A stretch of 64,000 nt of DNA from Symsagittifera roscoffensis (GCF_963678635.1 NC_087066.1:13376517-13440516); one strand, 5' to 3'; positions 10,318 through 22,440 are shown, counted from the first letter of the stretch. A program made the numbers and translations. Notes: a model not told the origin generated them from the letters alone.

Positions 10318-12640
10318 TCTGGCCTGTCTGAGATTCAGTTTTCAGGCCGTCCTTTTTCCTCTCTGTGGATTTGCCTCACTTTTTTCTCAGCGTTTTGTGC
10401 CTCCTTCTTTAGTTGTTGTTCCTTTCAAAAATCTTCTTCGGTATACCTGTGTTTTCAACCTCCCGGAACATTTCATGTTGAGGGGCACTTGGTTGTTCGA
10501 TGTCTAAGAAACATAAGCATGGTCCTGTTCTCCTAGCTGATTTATAAACCACATTGTCACTTAGCCATGAAGGTCTGCATGGTCCGTATCTTTTTGGATT
10601 TGGTACAAATGCGAAACCACTGTTTCTTAGTAGACGGGCTGCTTTCCTTTAATTTGAACTCAGGCAGTGCGAGGTGGATAATTTATATACCTACCCTTTA
10701 CTGTTACGTATTTTGCTCAAATGTCTGAGGATCCTTAATTTCTGTTGCGATAAGGACTGTTTTATGAGCCACCTGTCGCATTTATTTTTGTGATATTTGT
10801 GATCACTTATTTTAGTGTTCCTTTGTATCTTAGATTTTTTGCTTTGTTTTCCTTATTCAATGACTATCTTTTTCTCACACCTGTGTTACTTTTCGTTGAC
10901 GATTCTCCTCCTTTTAGGAACATATTTGGAGGTTCCGCTCGATTCCCCATAAGTCGTCGTGTCGTCTTGGCCTTGCCTTCTGACCAACATTGCAGATCGT
11001 GTACAATTTGTGGTTGGATTGGAATTTTTTGATCTAAACAAGCGAGTTTTGCCTTTTCCCAAGTTAAATTACATGGTGAATTTGTTGTGGCTTGAATAAT
11101 GATGTGTTGCGCTTTCAGCCCATATGGGCTTCAAAAGAGCAATTTTTTGTCGTTTATATAATGTCAATCTCAATGTTTTTTTTTTATTTCAGCTACGCCC
11201 GGAGCTAGTTTTAATGGGGTGTTCTTACCGTTTTAAGTTTTGTCGTTTGTGTTGCTGATTCCTTTTTCTCTGATGTCGTTTGTGTTTCTTTTGTTTTTGG
11301 TGGGCTGGTGGTCTTCCTCACTTGGTTCCACTGACGGTTACAATTAAATTGACTGGGTTTTTGCTATAGCTGGTTATATATCTTACATTGCTCCGTACAT
11401 TGTCGGCACTTTTGAGCCATATGTACGATCGTGAGATAGATGTGTGGGAACCAGATGTTTTTGCACAAGTCAAGAATTGCCGTCGCTCCCGGGTGAGTCA
11501 AGTGTAAGCTACCTAGTGTCAGCTGGTCTGGCAAAACTGCTGATAACTGCTGTGGGATGATAAACCTCTCGTTTACAAGAAGACAGTTGTTCTTTACGTT
11601 CAGTTTTTTTCGAACATTGTACCAGTAATCGTCATATGCGAGTCTTAGCTCCAATGCGATGATTTGTTGCAGTTTTTTTCAGTAGAGGGGTGTGTCCTCA
11701 TCGACTTCTGTTGCGGTGTATTTTTCTGTAGTTGCAATGACATGTGCCACAATCAGCTCATGAATAACTTCTATTTGGGTGCAGCAAGACATTGTTGGCG
11801 ATGAGTAGTTGGGTGACGTTTCCTCTGTGCCGACTTGTTGGGGATTCGACTCTACTGAGGCAAAATTCGTACTGTTCGTTGACCTCCACTATGATTTCTG
11901 TCTGAGATTGCATATTGTTAGAGTTTTAAGTTTTGTCGTTTCTGTTGCTGATTCCTTTTTCTCTGATGTCGTTTGTGTTTCTTTTGTTTTTGGTGGGCTG
12001 GTGGTCTTCCTCACTTGGTTCCACTGACGGTTACAATTAAATTGACTGGGTTTTTTCTATAGCTGGTTATATATCTTACATTGCTCCGTACATTGTCGGC
12101 ACTTTTGAGCCATATAAACGATCGTGAGATAGATGTGTGGGAACCAGATGTTTTGGCACAAGTCAAAAATTGCGGCCGCTCCCGGGTGAGTCAAGTGTAA
12201 GCTATCAAGTGTAAGCTGGTCTGGCATAACTGCTGTGGGATGATAAACCTCTCGTTTACGAGAAAACAATTGTCCTTTACGTTCAGTTTTTTTCGAACAT
12301 TGTACCAGTAATCGTCATATGCGAGTCTTAGCTCCTCCCAGTCTCGCTTTTGAACGAAATTTACTATGCGTTTGCTAGTTTTGTCCCTGCGAGTGCCTGC
12401 GTTGATAAATAGCAACCCGATGATTTGTTGCAGTTTCTTTCGGTAGAGGGGTGTGTCCTCATCGACTTCAATTGCGGTGTATTTTTCTGTAGTTGCAAGG
12501 ACATATGCCACAATCAGCTCATGAATAACTTCTATTTGGGTGTAGCAAGACATTGTTGGCGATGAGTAGTTGGGTGACGTTTCCTCTGTGCCGACTTGTT
12601 TGGGGTTCGACTCTACTGACGCAAAGTTCGTACTGTTCAA
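10318..12640 (-). pseudogene. Integrase and tail remnants, unit B
   Basis: Contains the tail landmark at 10464, then two copies of the integrase N-terminal segment about 690 bp apart (11364-11654 and 12057-12640). Each carries HLTHPGA followed by a CRQCTEQCK-type ending, the H-H-C-C arrangement of the integrase zinc-binding domain (H-x3-H...C-x2-C), and WFPHIYLTIVHMAQ between. The second copy includes a longer linker with DWEELRLAYDDYWYNVRKKL. The catalytic core block found in units A and C near APVDEHKS is missing here. Stops and frameshifts are present. Confidence 0.6.
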
Positions 12641-13480
12641 GTAATAATCTCAAAAAAGTCAAAAACCCAAATAGTCGAATATTAAGACGAGCATTATGTT
12701 TTTGCCGAGCACTAAAATTTCAACAAAAAAACACATCAGGTAAAAATGTCAAAAACTTCAAAACACCAAAAAGTCAAATGTTAGGCCGAGCATTAATATT
12801 TCATCGTTTGCTTGAAAAAATCAAGAAAACGGTCTAGCGACAACAGAAACTCTATGCGCATAATAACACTCGCACCGAAATTAAGCGCAGTGGAGCAACT
12901 AAAGATTTAGAGTTTTGACTTGCTTATTTGTCTGAGTCGGTATGAAAATAATCGGTTTTTTAACTCAACTAAAATTATTGCTCGGAAGTTTTGAAACAAT
13001 GCCTCAAGCAGGAGTGTCTGCGCACTCGTAGCAAATGTTTTTTTTCCTCATTGACCTGAATGACTTCTTGCGCAACCTTGAGTGACAGTTCTCTAGAGTT
13101 ACTATCATTCATCTTAGAGTATCATCAAGTAGACTACTGTCATACTGTAATGTATGAGCTCATTTTTGAGTCCGAACGGATTGGCTAGTTCTATCTCAGT
13201 AACTTCGGTTGTTTGGTTGGGAGAAGGAACTGAGAATAATTTTGAATTCACATCAACTGAATGATATCGCTCCGCCAAATGGTATTATTTATCATCAGTC
13301 AAGGCCATCAACCTGGTCTGTGAAATGTTATGTTTAAAGTAAGTATATATATAATGTCTTAGTAATGGTTCACGCCAATCCGGACGATGACAGTCCCAGT
13401 TGTGAAAATTAAAAACAGTTTTTCCGTCCGCGTGGGACCAATGTTTGAGATTTATAGTCCTGTTGTCAGATTTATAGTCC
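12641..13480. repeat. Unit C flank: AT-rich block and LTR-like segment
   Basis: Third copy of the block at 4560-5560, with an internal deletion of roughly 100 bp relative to the others near 12930. The terminal segment with TCATCAGTCAAGGCCATCA begins near 13287. Confidence 0.55.
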
Positions 13481-13522
13481 CTGTAGAACAGCTTGGCGTG
13501 CTTTTTTGTTGCTCGTTCCTTT

Positions 13523-14331
13523 TCATTTTTGTACTTTTTCTTTGGTTGTTTCCTGTGGGTGTGTTTTGGCTTTTTTGATAGTTGTTGTTACTATCGTTGA
13601 GACTTTCGTTGCTGTCAGCGGCTCTGACTGGGTATCACCCTCTTCGTGCACCTCCCTGTATTCCTCTATTGTATTCATGTCTTCTTTCGCTATGTTGTCG
13701 TCGGCAGTCTTCCTGGGACTCACCGGCGGTGAGAACAAATCAATTACCTCGATAATGTTATGATTCAAAAATTTTGACTTTCATTGTTTCAAGAAGTTTT
13801 GTGTAGGCAACAAACTCCGGAAAATCTTGCTCGAATCCCATTTCCTGCATAAAAATTTTAATAATACTTAGGTTGTCTCGGTTTCTCGCGTTTTGTTTCG
13901 TGATGCTGGTCTGTCGCTCTGGTGACGAAATGGAGAAATGAGTGAGTGTGGCCCGTCTGTTCCGTGTGGGTTTTCTTGCGTGTTTTGCGCTTAGTACAAA
14001 TTTGATGGCGGTGTTTTTTTGTGATTGCCGATTTGGGGGGGGGGGGGGCAGTGCCTTTTTTAGGCGGTGGATGATCATCCGTCGCCTGATGAAATCTCTG
14101 TTTCCGTTCACTTATTGTCAGCTTTTTTCAGTATCATGCATCTGGCCTGTCTGAGATTTTGTTTTCCGGCCGTGCTTTTTCCCCTCTGTGGATTTGCCTC
14201 TCTTTTTTTCTCAGCGGTTTCTGCCTCCTTCTTGAGTTGTTGTTCCTTTCAAGAAATTTTTTTCGGTAAGCCTGTGTTTGCATCCTCCCGGAACATTTCA
14301 TGTTGAGGGGCACTTGTTTGTTCGATTTCAA
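13523..14331 (-). pseudogene. Basic pol tail, unit C
   Basis: Pieces at 14134-14331, 13758-14111 and 13523-13768 together parallel 5720-6400. The middle piece carries RNRRATLTHFSISSPERQTS and a poly-Pro run caused by a G homopolymer at 14035-14047. The frame changes around 13760, so the reading frame is broken. Function unknown. Confidence 0.5.
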
Positions 14332-14694
14332 AGAAACATAAGCATGGTCCTGTTATCCTAGCTGATTTGTAAACCACATTGTTACTTAGCCATGAAGGTC
14401 TGCATGGTCAGTATATTTTTGGATTTGTAACCAATGCGAAACCACTGTTTCTTAGTAGACGGGCTGTTTTCCTTTAGTTTGAACTCAGGCTGTGTGAGGT
14501 GGATGTTTTATATACCTACCCTTTACTGTTTTGTATTTTGCTCAAATGTCTGAGGATCCTTTATTTCTGTTGTGATAAGGACTGTTTTATGAGCCACCTA
14601 TCGCATGGGTTTTTGTGATATTTGTGTTCACTTATTTTAGTGTTCCTTTGTATCTTTGATTTTTTGCTTTGTTTTCCTTATTCAATGATTATCT

Positions 14695-15262
14695 TTATAT
14701 CGCACCTGTGTTACTTTTCTTTGACGATTCTCCTCCTTTTAGGAACATATTTGGAGGTTCTGCTCGATTTCCCTTAAGTTGTCGTGTCATCTTGGCCTCG
14801 CCATCTGACCAACATTGCAGATCGTGTACAATTTGTGGTTGGATTCGAGTTTTTTGATCTAAACAAGCGAGTTTTGCCTTTTCCCAATTTAAATTACATG
14901 GTGAATTTGTTGTGTCTTGAATAATGACGTGTTGCGCTTTTAGCCCAAATGGGCTTCGAAAGAGCAATTTTTTGTCGTTTATGTAATGTCAATCTCAATG
15001 TTTTTTTTATGATTTCAGCTACGTCCGGAGCTGGTTTTAATGGGGTGTTCTTACCGTCTAGTCGCATAACTCCCAACCTGTGTTTTAACGTTAGGAACAA
15101 CCGTTTAACAACCCCAATCGATTTGTGTTCATCTACTGGGGCAAAAATTAGTTTAATGCTGCTGGAATTACAAAACGAGTTGGAAATTTTTGGCTCAAAA
15201 CATTTGCGCATGGTCACGACTAAGTTTTCGGGGTACTCATTGTTTGAGATACAACTTTGCAT
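14695..15262 (-). pseudogene. Integrase core end and C-terminal region, unit C
   Basis: The 122-codon piece at 14894-15262 has APVDEHKSIGVVKRLFLTLK, the third catalytic block of a retroviral-type integrase, and continues into basic sequence. The overlapping 90-codon piece at 14695-14967 continues it in another frame (SPFGLKAQHVII). This is the best preserved integrase core remnant of the family in the window. The first two catalytic aspartate blocks are not visible. Confidence 0.65.
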
Positions 15263-15359
15263 AAACTTTATTGCATTGTCCGCTGTTGTATTGCAACTAA
15301 AATGTATGTGTCTTTGCTCAGTTTATCTGGCAGGGGCCGGCAAAATCTAGTTGGACTTC

Positions 15360-16640
15360 TTCACTTGGTTCCACTGACGGTTACATTTGATTTGACTGGG
15401 TTTTTCCTATAGCTGGTTATATATCTTACATTGCTCCGTACATTTTCGGAACTTTTGAGCCATATGTACGATCGTGAGATAGATGTGTGGGAATCAGATG
15501 TTTTCGCACAAATCAAGAATTGTCGTCGCTCCCGGTTGAGTCAAGTGTAAGCTATCTAGTGGCAGCTGGTCTGGCATAACTGCTGATAACTGCTGTGGGA
15601 TGATAAACCTCTCGTTTACAAGAAGACAGTTGTTCTTTACGTTCAGTTTTTTTCGAACATTGTACCAGTAATGGTCATATGCGAGTCTTAGCTCCTATGC
15701 GATGATTTGTTGCAATTTTTTTCAGTAGAGGGGTGTGTCCTCATCGACTTTTGTTGCGGTGTATTTCTCTGTAGTTGCAATGACATGTGCCACAATCAGC
15801 TCATGAATAACTTCTATTTGGATGCAGCAGGACATTATGGCGATGAGTAGTTGGGTGACTTTTCCTCTGTGCCGACTTGTTGGGGATTCGACTCTACTGA
15901 CGCAAAATTCGTACTGTTCGTTGACCTCCACTATGATTTCTGTCTGAGATTGCATATTGCTAGAGTTTTAAGTTTTGTCGTTTGTGTTGCTGATTCCTTT
16001 TTCTCTGATGTCATTTGTGTTTCTTTTGTTTTTGGTGGGCTGGTGGTCTTCCTCACTTGGCTCCACTGACGGATACAATTAAATTGATTGGGTTTTTCCT
16101 ATAGCTGGTTATATATCTTACATTGCTCCGTACATTGTCGGCACTTTTGAGCCATATGTACGATCGTGAGATAGATGTGTGGGAACCAGATGTTTTCGCA
16201 CAGGTCAAGAATTGCCGTCGCTCCCGGGTGAGTCAAGTGTAAGCTACCTAGTGCCAGCTGGTCTGGCATAACTGCTGATAACTGCTGTGGGATGATAAAC
16301 CTCTCGTTTACAAGAAGACAGTTGTTCTTTACGTTCAGTTTTTTTCGAACATTGTACCAGTAATCGTCATATGCGAGTCTTAGCTCCAATGCGATGATTT
16401 GTTACAGTTTTTTTCAGTAGAGGGGTGTGTCCTCATCGACTTCTGTTGCGGTGTATTTTTCTGTAGTTGCAATGACATGTGCCACAATCAGCTCATGAAT
16501 AACTTCTATTTGGGTGCAGCAAGACATTGTTGGCGATGAGTAGTTGGGTGACGTTTCCTCTGTGCCGACTTGTTGGGGTTTCGACTCTACTGACGCAAAA
16601 TTCGTACTGTTCGTTGACCTCCACTATGAATTCTGTCTGA
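15360..16640 (-). pseudogene. Duplicated integrase zinc-binding segment, unit C
   Basis: Two copies about 690 bp apart. The right one (16099-16389) is open for 96 codons and contains LHLTHPGATAILDL, WFPHIYLTIVHMAQKC and CRQCTEQCK, a complete H-H-C-C zinc-binding set. The left one is frame-broken. Upstream at 16500-16640 lies the linker. The same duplication exists in unit B, so it probably predates the tandem multiplication. Confidence 0.65.
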
Positions 16641-17700
16641 GATTGCATATTGTTAGAGTTTTAAGTTTTGTCGTTTGTGTTGCTGATTCCTTTTTCTCTG
16701 ATGTCGTTTGTGTTTCTTTTGTTTTTGGTGGGCAAGTGGTCCTATCGGGAGTATCTGATTTTGATCCTTCGACGTTCGAGCTGTTTATTTGGTAGTTTTT
16801 TTGGTCCTTTTTTTCGGGTTGCCGTATCGTCTGAGAATACTTTTCTATCGGGCTTTTTAGAGCTTACCTACTAATTTTCATTTCTCTGTCATTCGAGATT
16901 TTGTTTGGCAGTTTTTTTTGTTGTGGGTGACGGGCTTGTTGTCGTGGAGTGAGTTGCCCAGCATTCGTACGAAGTTTTGTTTACCTTTTTCTATGCCAGC
17001 GTGCGTCCGATACATTTTCATCCCGGTCGGATTCTCCTTTCAAGTAGTTTCCGATTTTCCTCCTCTGGGTGTTGTGTTTGCCGAGCTGTTTCTTCGCGGG
17101 TTCGTTCGAAAGTTGGGTTCGACGAGCTGACTCCTTAGCGGGTTCGTGCATTATCGGGAATGAATCAGCCTTTGCTACCTTCTTCGTGTCTTCTCATTCT
17201 TATGTTGCTGATTTTTGCGGTGAAATAAACTTTATACTATTCTGGTTTTTTATCAGGTTTGTCTTCTGGTTTTTGTCTCACTTTTGAACGAAACTTTATA
17301 TGGATTTGATGCTTCTGTTCCTGTGAGACTACTTTCGCTTGTCAAATTGGTGAGCCTATTTTGGCTTGTCAAGTGATTGATTTGTTCTGAACCGACTGAC
17401 CGCTTGCATTTCAATTGAGCAGCTGCGTTCCTTTTTTCCGCGCAATTTTGGATCGCCCTATGAGGAGCTCGTTTCTCATTGGCTAATGTGTTCATTATGA
17501 CGTTATTAATCAATTCAATATTTGAAAACAATTGAAATAATTGACGTCACAACAAATTCCTCATCTTACTCGTGGGGGGTACAGCTCATCCTATCATCCT
17601 ACCGAGTTTCTGGACATATACTCAATTAGTCCAATCTTTGTTCCTGCTAAGTGTTTGATAAACAAATGTGAATGGTAATAATCTGTCGATCTACCTAGTG
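16640..17700 (-). pseudogene. Pol linker region without clear domains
   Basis: Region between RNase H and integrase on the minus strand. The short open pieces show no motif I can place. By position it should be the RNase H-integrase linker. Confidence 0.3.
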
Positions 17701-17975
17701 AGCCTACGTTGGCTTGTCTTTGATTGTTCGCTGGCGTTGCATGCGCTGGTTAAAGCTTGATGGTTTGTAATGACTGCTAAGTTTTTCCCGTGAAGATAGT
17801 ATTTGAAGTGTTCGATTTCCCAAACGACTCCTAAAAATTCTTATTTGTTTACCGGTTACTTTTCTTCTCATGAATTTGGTAACCTTGATGCGTATGCTAT
17901 TGCTACCCAGCATGCGTCGGTTTTTTGCTCTGATGCGGCCCTTAGCTCAAATTTAGATTCGTCACCTATTACCCG
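17700..17975 (-). pseudogene. Retrotransposon RNase H domain remnant
   Basis: On the minus strand the fragment reads WVAIAYASRLPNS, then after stops EFLGVVWEIEHFKYYLHGK and AVITNHQAL. This is the gypsy RNase H signature (IaYaSR...E..la.VwalexfrxYLyGxxFxvxTDHxaL), with Asn replacing the catalytic Asp in TDH. The domain normally degrades the RNA strand of RNA:DNA hybrids. It lies directly downstream of the RT fragment, in the order expected for pol. Confidence 0.7.
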
Positions 17976-18107
17976 AGCTTCTAAGTTTTGATTGAAATGT
18001 TTGTTTTCAGTGATTTCAGATACAAGCCGTAAGATAATGCGAAGCGCGGATGTGTGATCCTGCTTCCAATCTAAAGTTTTATGTTGTTCTGAAATCTTGG
18101 CAGTGTC

Positions 18108-18482
18108 TCAGTGTGCATGCTGTTTTTGGGAGGTTTCGATTAATCGCGTGAGATGTTGCCTTGACCTCAGAAAGCTTTTTCGTTGTTTAAACATTTTTGG
18201 CGAGGAGAGCTTTGATATTGCCTCTGTTTTTCGTGTTCCTGGTAGTGCGCCTTCGTTGCTTATTTTATAACCCAAACACTCAACCTGTTCGCACGCGAAT
18301 TTGCCTTTTTCCAGTGAAATTGCTAGCTTTTTTAAATTTAGTCTGCTTAACACCATATACATTAACTGTTGGAATGTGCTTTTTGATCTTTTTGTTACAA
18401 TTAGTTTGTCATCGAGGTAAGCAAACGTGTTTTCACAATTTGTTAATATGAGATCTATAGTCTTTTGGACTTCGTTCGGCAT
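18108..18482 (-). pseudogene. Reverse transcriptase palm fragment with YLDD
   Basis: A 124-codon open fragment begins GLNDMPNEVQKTID just upstream, matching the pFGLxNAPxxFQ block. It continues with FAYLDDKLIVTK (residues about 20-31), the catalytic YxDD loop, and then CLGYKISNEG and a basic P-xxR/K-xxAI segment, as in the RT thumb/connection of Ty3/gypsy elements. The N-terminal fingers and first catalytic Asp are not found as an open frame. It sits between gag (right) and RNase H (left), so the element reads leftwards. Confidence 0.8.
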
Positions 18483-18646
18483 ATCGTTCAGGCCTTAGAA
18501 TCCTGTTTAGAATTGGTATGTTTCAGTAGCTTTTCCCCCAATCAAGCCGAAATTACAATGGTTTATGAGGGATTTTTGAGTATGCGTAGCGTAAATAGAG
18601 AAATGTGAAGAGAAATTTCTTCTTGCATGGAGTGAATGTTTGTTGA

Positions 18647-19540
18647 TTAACATAGTTTTGCGAAATGAGCTCGTTCAGCGCATTTTGTGCAGATTTTGTC
18701 TTTCGCTGTGCATGATTGTAAGTGATTCAGTCTTAATTGTCTACCGCGTTTATAGCAAGTTTTGTTTCGGTTTACTTGTTGTTTTTGTTGCCGCGTGGAC
18801 TTTAGTTTCCTCGCAGCTTTCCACAGCCCTTCGGTTAATTTGGTACCCGTTAGTTTCGTTGCCACCTCTTCAGTGTTGTGGTTATGGTTGCTGAAGCTCC
18901 AAACGGATTTGTTTTCATCGCCTTACTATGTTCAATGCCTCTCTCTCTCTTCTGATTGCATATTCGTAGGCATCTTGCAAAGATCTGGTTTCTGTTGATA
19001 ATCTTCTGCAATTTTTCATAAGTCATATGAGCAGTGAACATATCACAAACCCATTTGTCTCCTCGATCTCCACAATCATCCTATGATGCCAATTTGATCA
19101 GATCTGCAAAGAATTGCTCCAATCTCTTGTTTTTTTGTTGCTTCCGATAAATGAAATTGTAACTTTCGAACGCTATAGTTTGTGACCACGAATCGGTCTT
19201 CTAGTATTCGCAATAACACATTCGTAGTTGATGTTAGTATTTCAAGTCTTGGTCTCTTTGGTTGCAACTGGCTCTGCCCTTCTGCTACTAGGTACAGGAA
19301 GTTGTAGCTTCTCACTTTGGCGTCCGCGTCGTACTATAGTACTGCTCGTCTCTGCTGTTTTCATGTTATTTTCCAAATGACCCAAGTTTCTTGGTTTATC
19401 AAGTCTCAATTGGGTTTCTGTGCCTCTGTTTCTCCAGCTTTCTCAACCTCATAGGTTGGTTCATTTTGTTCGAGCACTGGAAGTAATGCTCTTAGTTAAT
19501 TTCTTCACTTTATCCCAGTTTTGTAGAAAACGGCCATATT
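18647..19540 (-). pseudogene. Gag remnant with CCHC zinc knuckle
   Basis: Three overlapping minus-strand pieces. The C-terminal one (18647-18865) ends in CTKCAERAHFAKLC, a perfect C-x2-C-x4-H-x4-C zinc knuckle, preceded by a damaged second knuckle (CYKRG...). The upstream pieces (18850-19041, 19076-19315) give the capsid-like part, and basic sequence continues to about 19540 in broken frames. Gag binds and packages the retrotransposon RNA. The right end is duplicated in tandem at 20549-20750. Confidence 0.65.
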
Positions 19541-20548
19541 CATCATTATTGTTTATCATCAGTCAAGGCCATCAGTTTGGTCTCTGATAAGTTATGTCTA
19601 CCCTATTTGTAGATATAAACACTTAGTATTTGTCCATGCCAATCCGGCCGGAGTAGAACTACCTTCGAAAAGTCGACCCTTCATTCGGAGTACTATCAAG
19701 TTGTTAACAATCAAAAAGCACCTTAGTATTTTTTGCCACTTAGAACAACATTAAGCACGCAAAAACCGTGATGTCATTCTGGAGAAATCAACACGTTTGA
19801 ATATTCTATTTGAAATGGATTTACTAACAACAGCAGTCAACCAAGCTTTTCTAACGTCCTAATTCATTTTTTTGTTGCATGGCAAGGATTTCCTAAATTT
19901 ACAGTTAAATTGGTAATAATGACTTTTTAAAAACCATGTGATGTAAAGCACTTTATTCAACGATTTTAAACCAAAAACACGGCTCCTTGTAAGAAAAGCT
20001 GAAACTCAAGACTTAAAAAACGAATGAACAAAATATAACTCGACCTGTGAAAGTGAGATCATCTTGAGAAAATTCTATTCGTACACCGCACTACTAATTG
20101 CCTAGAACATTCGTTGAGTTTTCCATTAAACAGCTGCAGTTGCATTAGCAAACTAACAGAAGTTTAAACAGCTTTTGCAAACATCTCACCAAAATATGCT
20201 TAACAATTACCTATAAGTCTCTCGAGCAATGATGTTGTGAAGGCTTTCCTATGAAAAAAAACCATATGGCGAAAAAATATAAATTGAGTTTCCTTTAACA
20301 GACTGAAAGACATCTTTTTGCATGTAGTACACGAAAACCTTATAGCGATATGAACGAAATCTCAGAGCCGAGTTTATAGTTGCTAATTTTTAATTAATTC
20401 TTAATACATATTTAACCATTAGATTTTATGATACCATTCGATCAGTCATCAACAATTATTTACAGTTATTGTGAAAATTTTTGTTTGCTTCAATTCTCTA
20501 GACGAGAACATTTTCTATCTACTGCAGGTGTTGAACCAGAAGTATCTT
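19337..20548. repeat. 1.21-kb tandem duplication, copy 1
   Basis: Begins TAGTACTGCTCGTCTCTGCT. It contains the gag 5' end, the LTR fragment and about 850 bp of the composite repeat family found again at 26-29.6 kb. Copy 2 follows directly. By eye the copies differ only by two single-base deletions in copy 2 (a T run near 21078 and CAGTTGC to CAGTGC near 21347). Confidence 0.9.
19550..19660. repeat. LTR fragment at the right end of the second gypsy family
   Basis: About 100 bp starting TGTTTATCATCAGTCAAGGC and containing AGATATAAACACTTAGTA, clearly related to 5391-5500, 8909-9020 and 13287-13390. It lies just outside gag, where the 5' LTR of a minus-strand element should be. Beyond 19660 the similarity ends, so this LTR is truncated or the LTR is short. 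A second copy at 20761-20870 comes from the tandem duplication. Confidence 0.45.
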
Positions 20549-21758
20549 AGTACTGCTCGTCTCTGCTGTTTTCATGTTATTTTCCAAATGACCCAAGTTT
20601 CTTGGTTTATCAAGTCTCAATTGGGTTTCTGTGCCTCTGTTTCTCCAGCTTTCTCAACCTCATAGGTTGGTTCATTTTGTTCGAGCACTGGAAGTAATGC
20701 TCTTAGTTAATTTCTTCACTTTATCCCAGTTTTGTAGAAAACGGCCATATTCATCATTATTGTTTATCATCAGTCAAGGCCATCAGTTTGGTCTCTGATA
20801 AGTTATGTCTACCCTATTTGTAGATATAAACACTTAGTATTTGTCCATGCCAATCCGGCCGGAGTAGAACTACCTTCGAAAAGTCGACCCTTCATTCGGA
20901 GTACTATCAAGTTGTTAACAATCAAAAAGCACCTTAGTATTTTTTGCCACTTAGAACAACATTAAGCACGCAAAAACCGTGATGTCATTCTGGAGAAATC
21001 AACACGTTTGAATATTCTATTTGAAATGGATTTACTAACAACAGCAGTCAACCAAGCTTTTCTAACGTCCTAATTCATTTTTTGTTGCATGGCAAGGATT
21101 TCCTAAATTTACAGTTAAATTGGTAATAATGACTTTTTAAAAACCATGTGATGTAAAGCACTTTATTCAACGATTTTAAACCAAAAACACGGCTCCTTGT
21201 AAGAAAAGCTGAAACTCAAGACTTAAAAAACGAATGAACAAAATATAACTCGACCTGTGAAAGTGAGATCATCTTGAGAAAATTCTATTCGTACACCGCA
21301 CTACTAATTGCCTAGAACATTCGTTGAGTTTTCCATTAAACAGCTGCAGTGCATTAGCAAACTAACAGAAGTTTAAACAGCTTTTGCAAACATCTCACCA
21401 AAATATGCTTAACAATTACCTATAAGTCTCTCGAGCAATGATGTTGTGAAGGCTTTCCTATGAAAAAAAACCATATGGCGAAAAAATATAAATTGAGTTT
21501 CCTTTAACAGACTGAAAGACATCTTTTTGCATGTAGTACACGAAAACCTTATAGCGATATGAACGAAATCTCAGAGCCGAGTTTATAGTTGCTAATTTTT
21601 AATTAATTCTTAATACATATTTAACCATTAGATTTTATGATACCATTCGATCAGTCATCAACAATTATTTACAGTTATTGTGAAAATTTTTGTTTGCTTC
21701 AATTCTCTAGACGAGAACATTTTCTATCTACTGCAGGTGTTGAACCAGAAGTATCTTA
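20549..21758. repeat. 1.21-kb tandem duplication, copy 2
   Basis: Near-identical to 19337-20548, ending at CAGAAGTATCTTA before the sequence continues into unique DNA. The short open frame across the junction at 20471-20665 is a by-product of the duplication. Confidence 0.9.
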
Positions 21759-21759
21759 C

Positions 21760-22440
21760 AAATGATTTCAATAGTTTATAAAGACTAAAATTGTCAAAAT
21801 AAATAGTGAAACTAAACTGAACATCTTGATAGATTACCCCGGATTGCTACAAATCTTCATTGCAGTTTCTCGGGTGTGTAGACATGAAAGATCAAATTTT
21901 GTTTTTCGAATCTAAACAACACCAATTGCGATTCATTAGTGAACCATATTTGAAAGACTTATTTCCTATGCCATGCTCCTATTATTTCCAATTTCCTCTG
22001 GGACTACTCTTTTTTAGTCTATTTGATTTTTTATGTCAAAATCTGTGTTCAGACCATGTGGTCCAAATGAATCCAGTTTCAGACCGCGTGGACCGGATTA
22101 GTTTGGTCTAGGAACCTGTGGACCAAATAAACCCTGATTTGCAAAGTGCGGGCCGAGAGAGTCCAAATTCAGACCATTTTGTTTGTGGTTTTGAACCAAA
22201 AAAATAGGCACAAGACCGTTTGGAACATTTAATCCAGGTTAAGGCCAAATAGGTCCAACAACAACTAGGTGCACGAAAGATCACAATAGTCGGTAACCTG
22301 GGATTAGACTCAGACTTATGGGCTTATGGGTAACCAGGGATTAGACTCAGACTTAACCAACAAAAAACTGGGCTTCTGTAGGTTCCAGGAAAATATGTTT
22401 TGATGATTTATAAGTTTGTTTACTTGTGAATATGTAGGTA
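21760..22440. repeat. Composite-repeat tail and degenerate short repeats
   Basis: 21760-22000 resembles the tail of the composite family at 28.1-28.3 and 29.7-29.9 kb (TCGGCTGTGTA, AACACCAATTG...). 22045-22260 consists of degenerate units of about 30 bp around CAGACCATGTGGTCCAAATGAA. 22288-22360 contains a direct repeat of GGGATTAGACTCAGACTTA. No coding gene seen. Confidence 0.5.

Larger units (their letters stand above)
4560..19660 (-). mobile_element. Second Ty3/gypsy family with a tandemly repeated 3' half
   Basis: All coding remnants lie on the minus strand and run gag (19.5-18.6 kb), reverse transcriptase (18.5-18.1), RNase H (17.97-17.7), then integrase and tail. The gag-RT-RNase H part occurs once. 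The integrase/3' part recurs: one conserved landmark (GGAACATTTCATGTTGAGGG) is found near 6381, 9509, 10464 and 14292, and the integrase start landmark (CTATAGCTGGTTATATAT) near 7538, 11365, 12056, 15407 and 16099. The units begin with the same AT-rich block (4.63, 8.12, 12.64 kb) and are cut at the same point in pol. This points to tandem duplication of a 5'-truncated piece rather than independent insertions. An assembly gap interrupts the second unit. Confidence 0.7.

Noticed and set aside
5611-16874. Many plus-strand frames of 60-98 codons with hydrophobic Phe/Val/Leu-rich products
   Set aside because: They are antisense to the minus-strand pol remnants and repeat in each tandem unit, so they are shadows and not membrane proteins.
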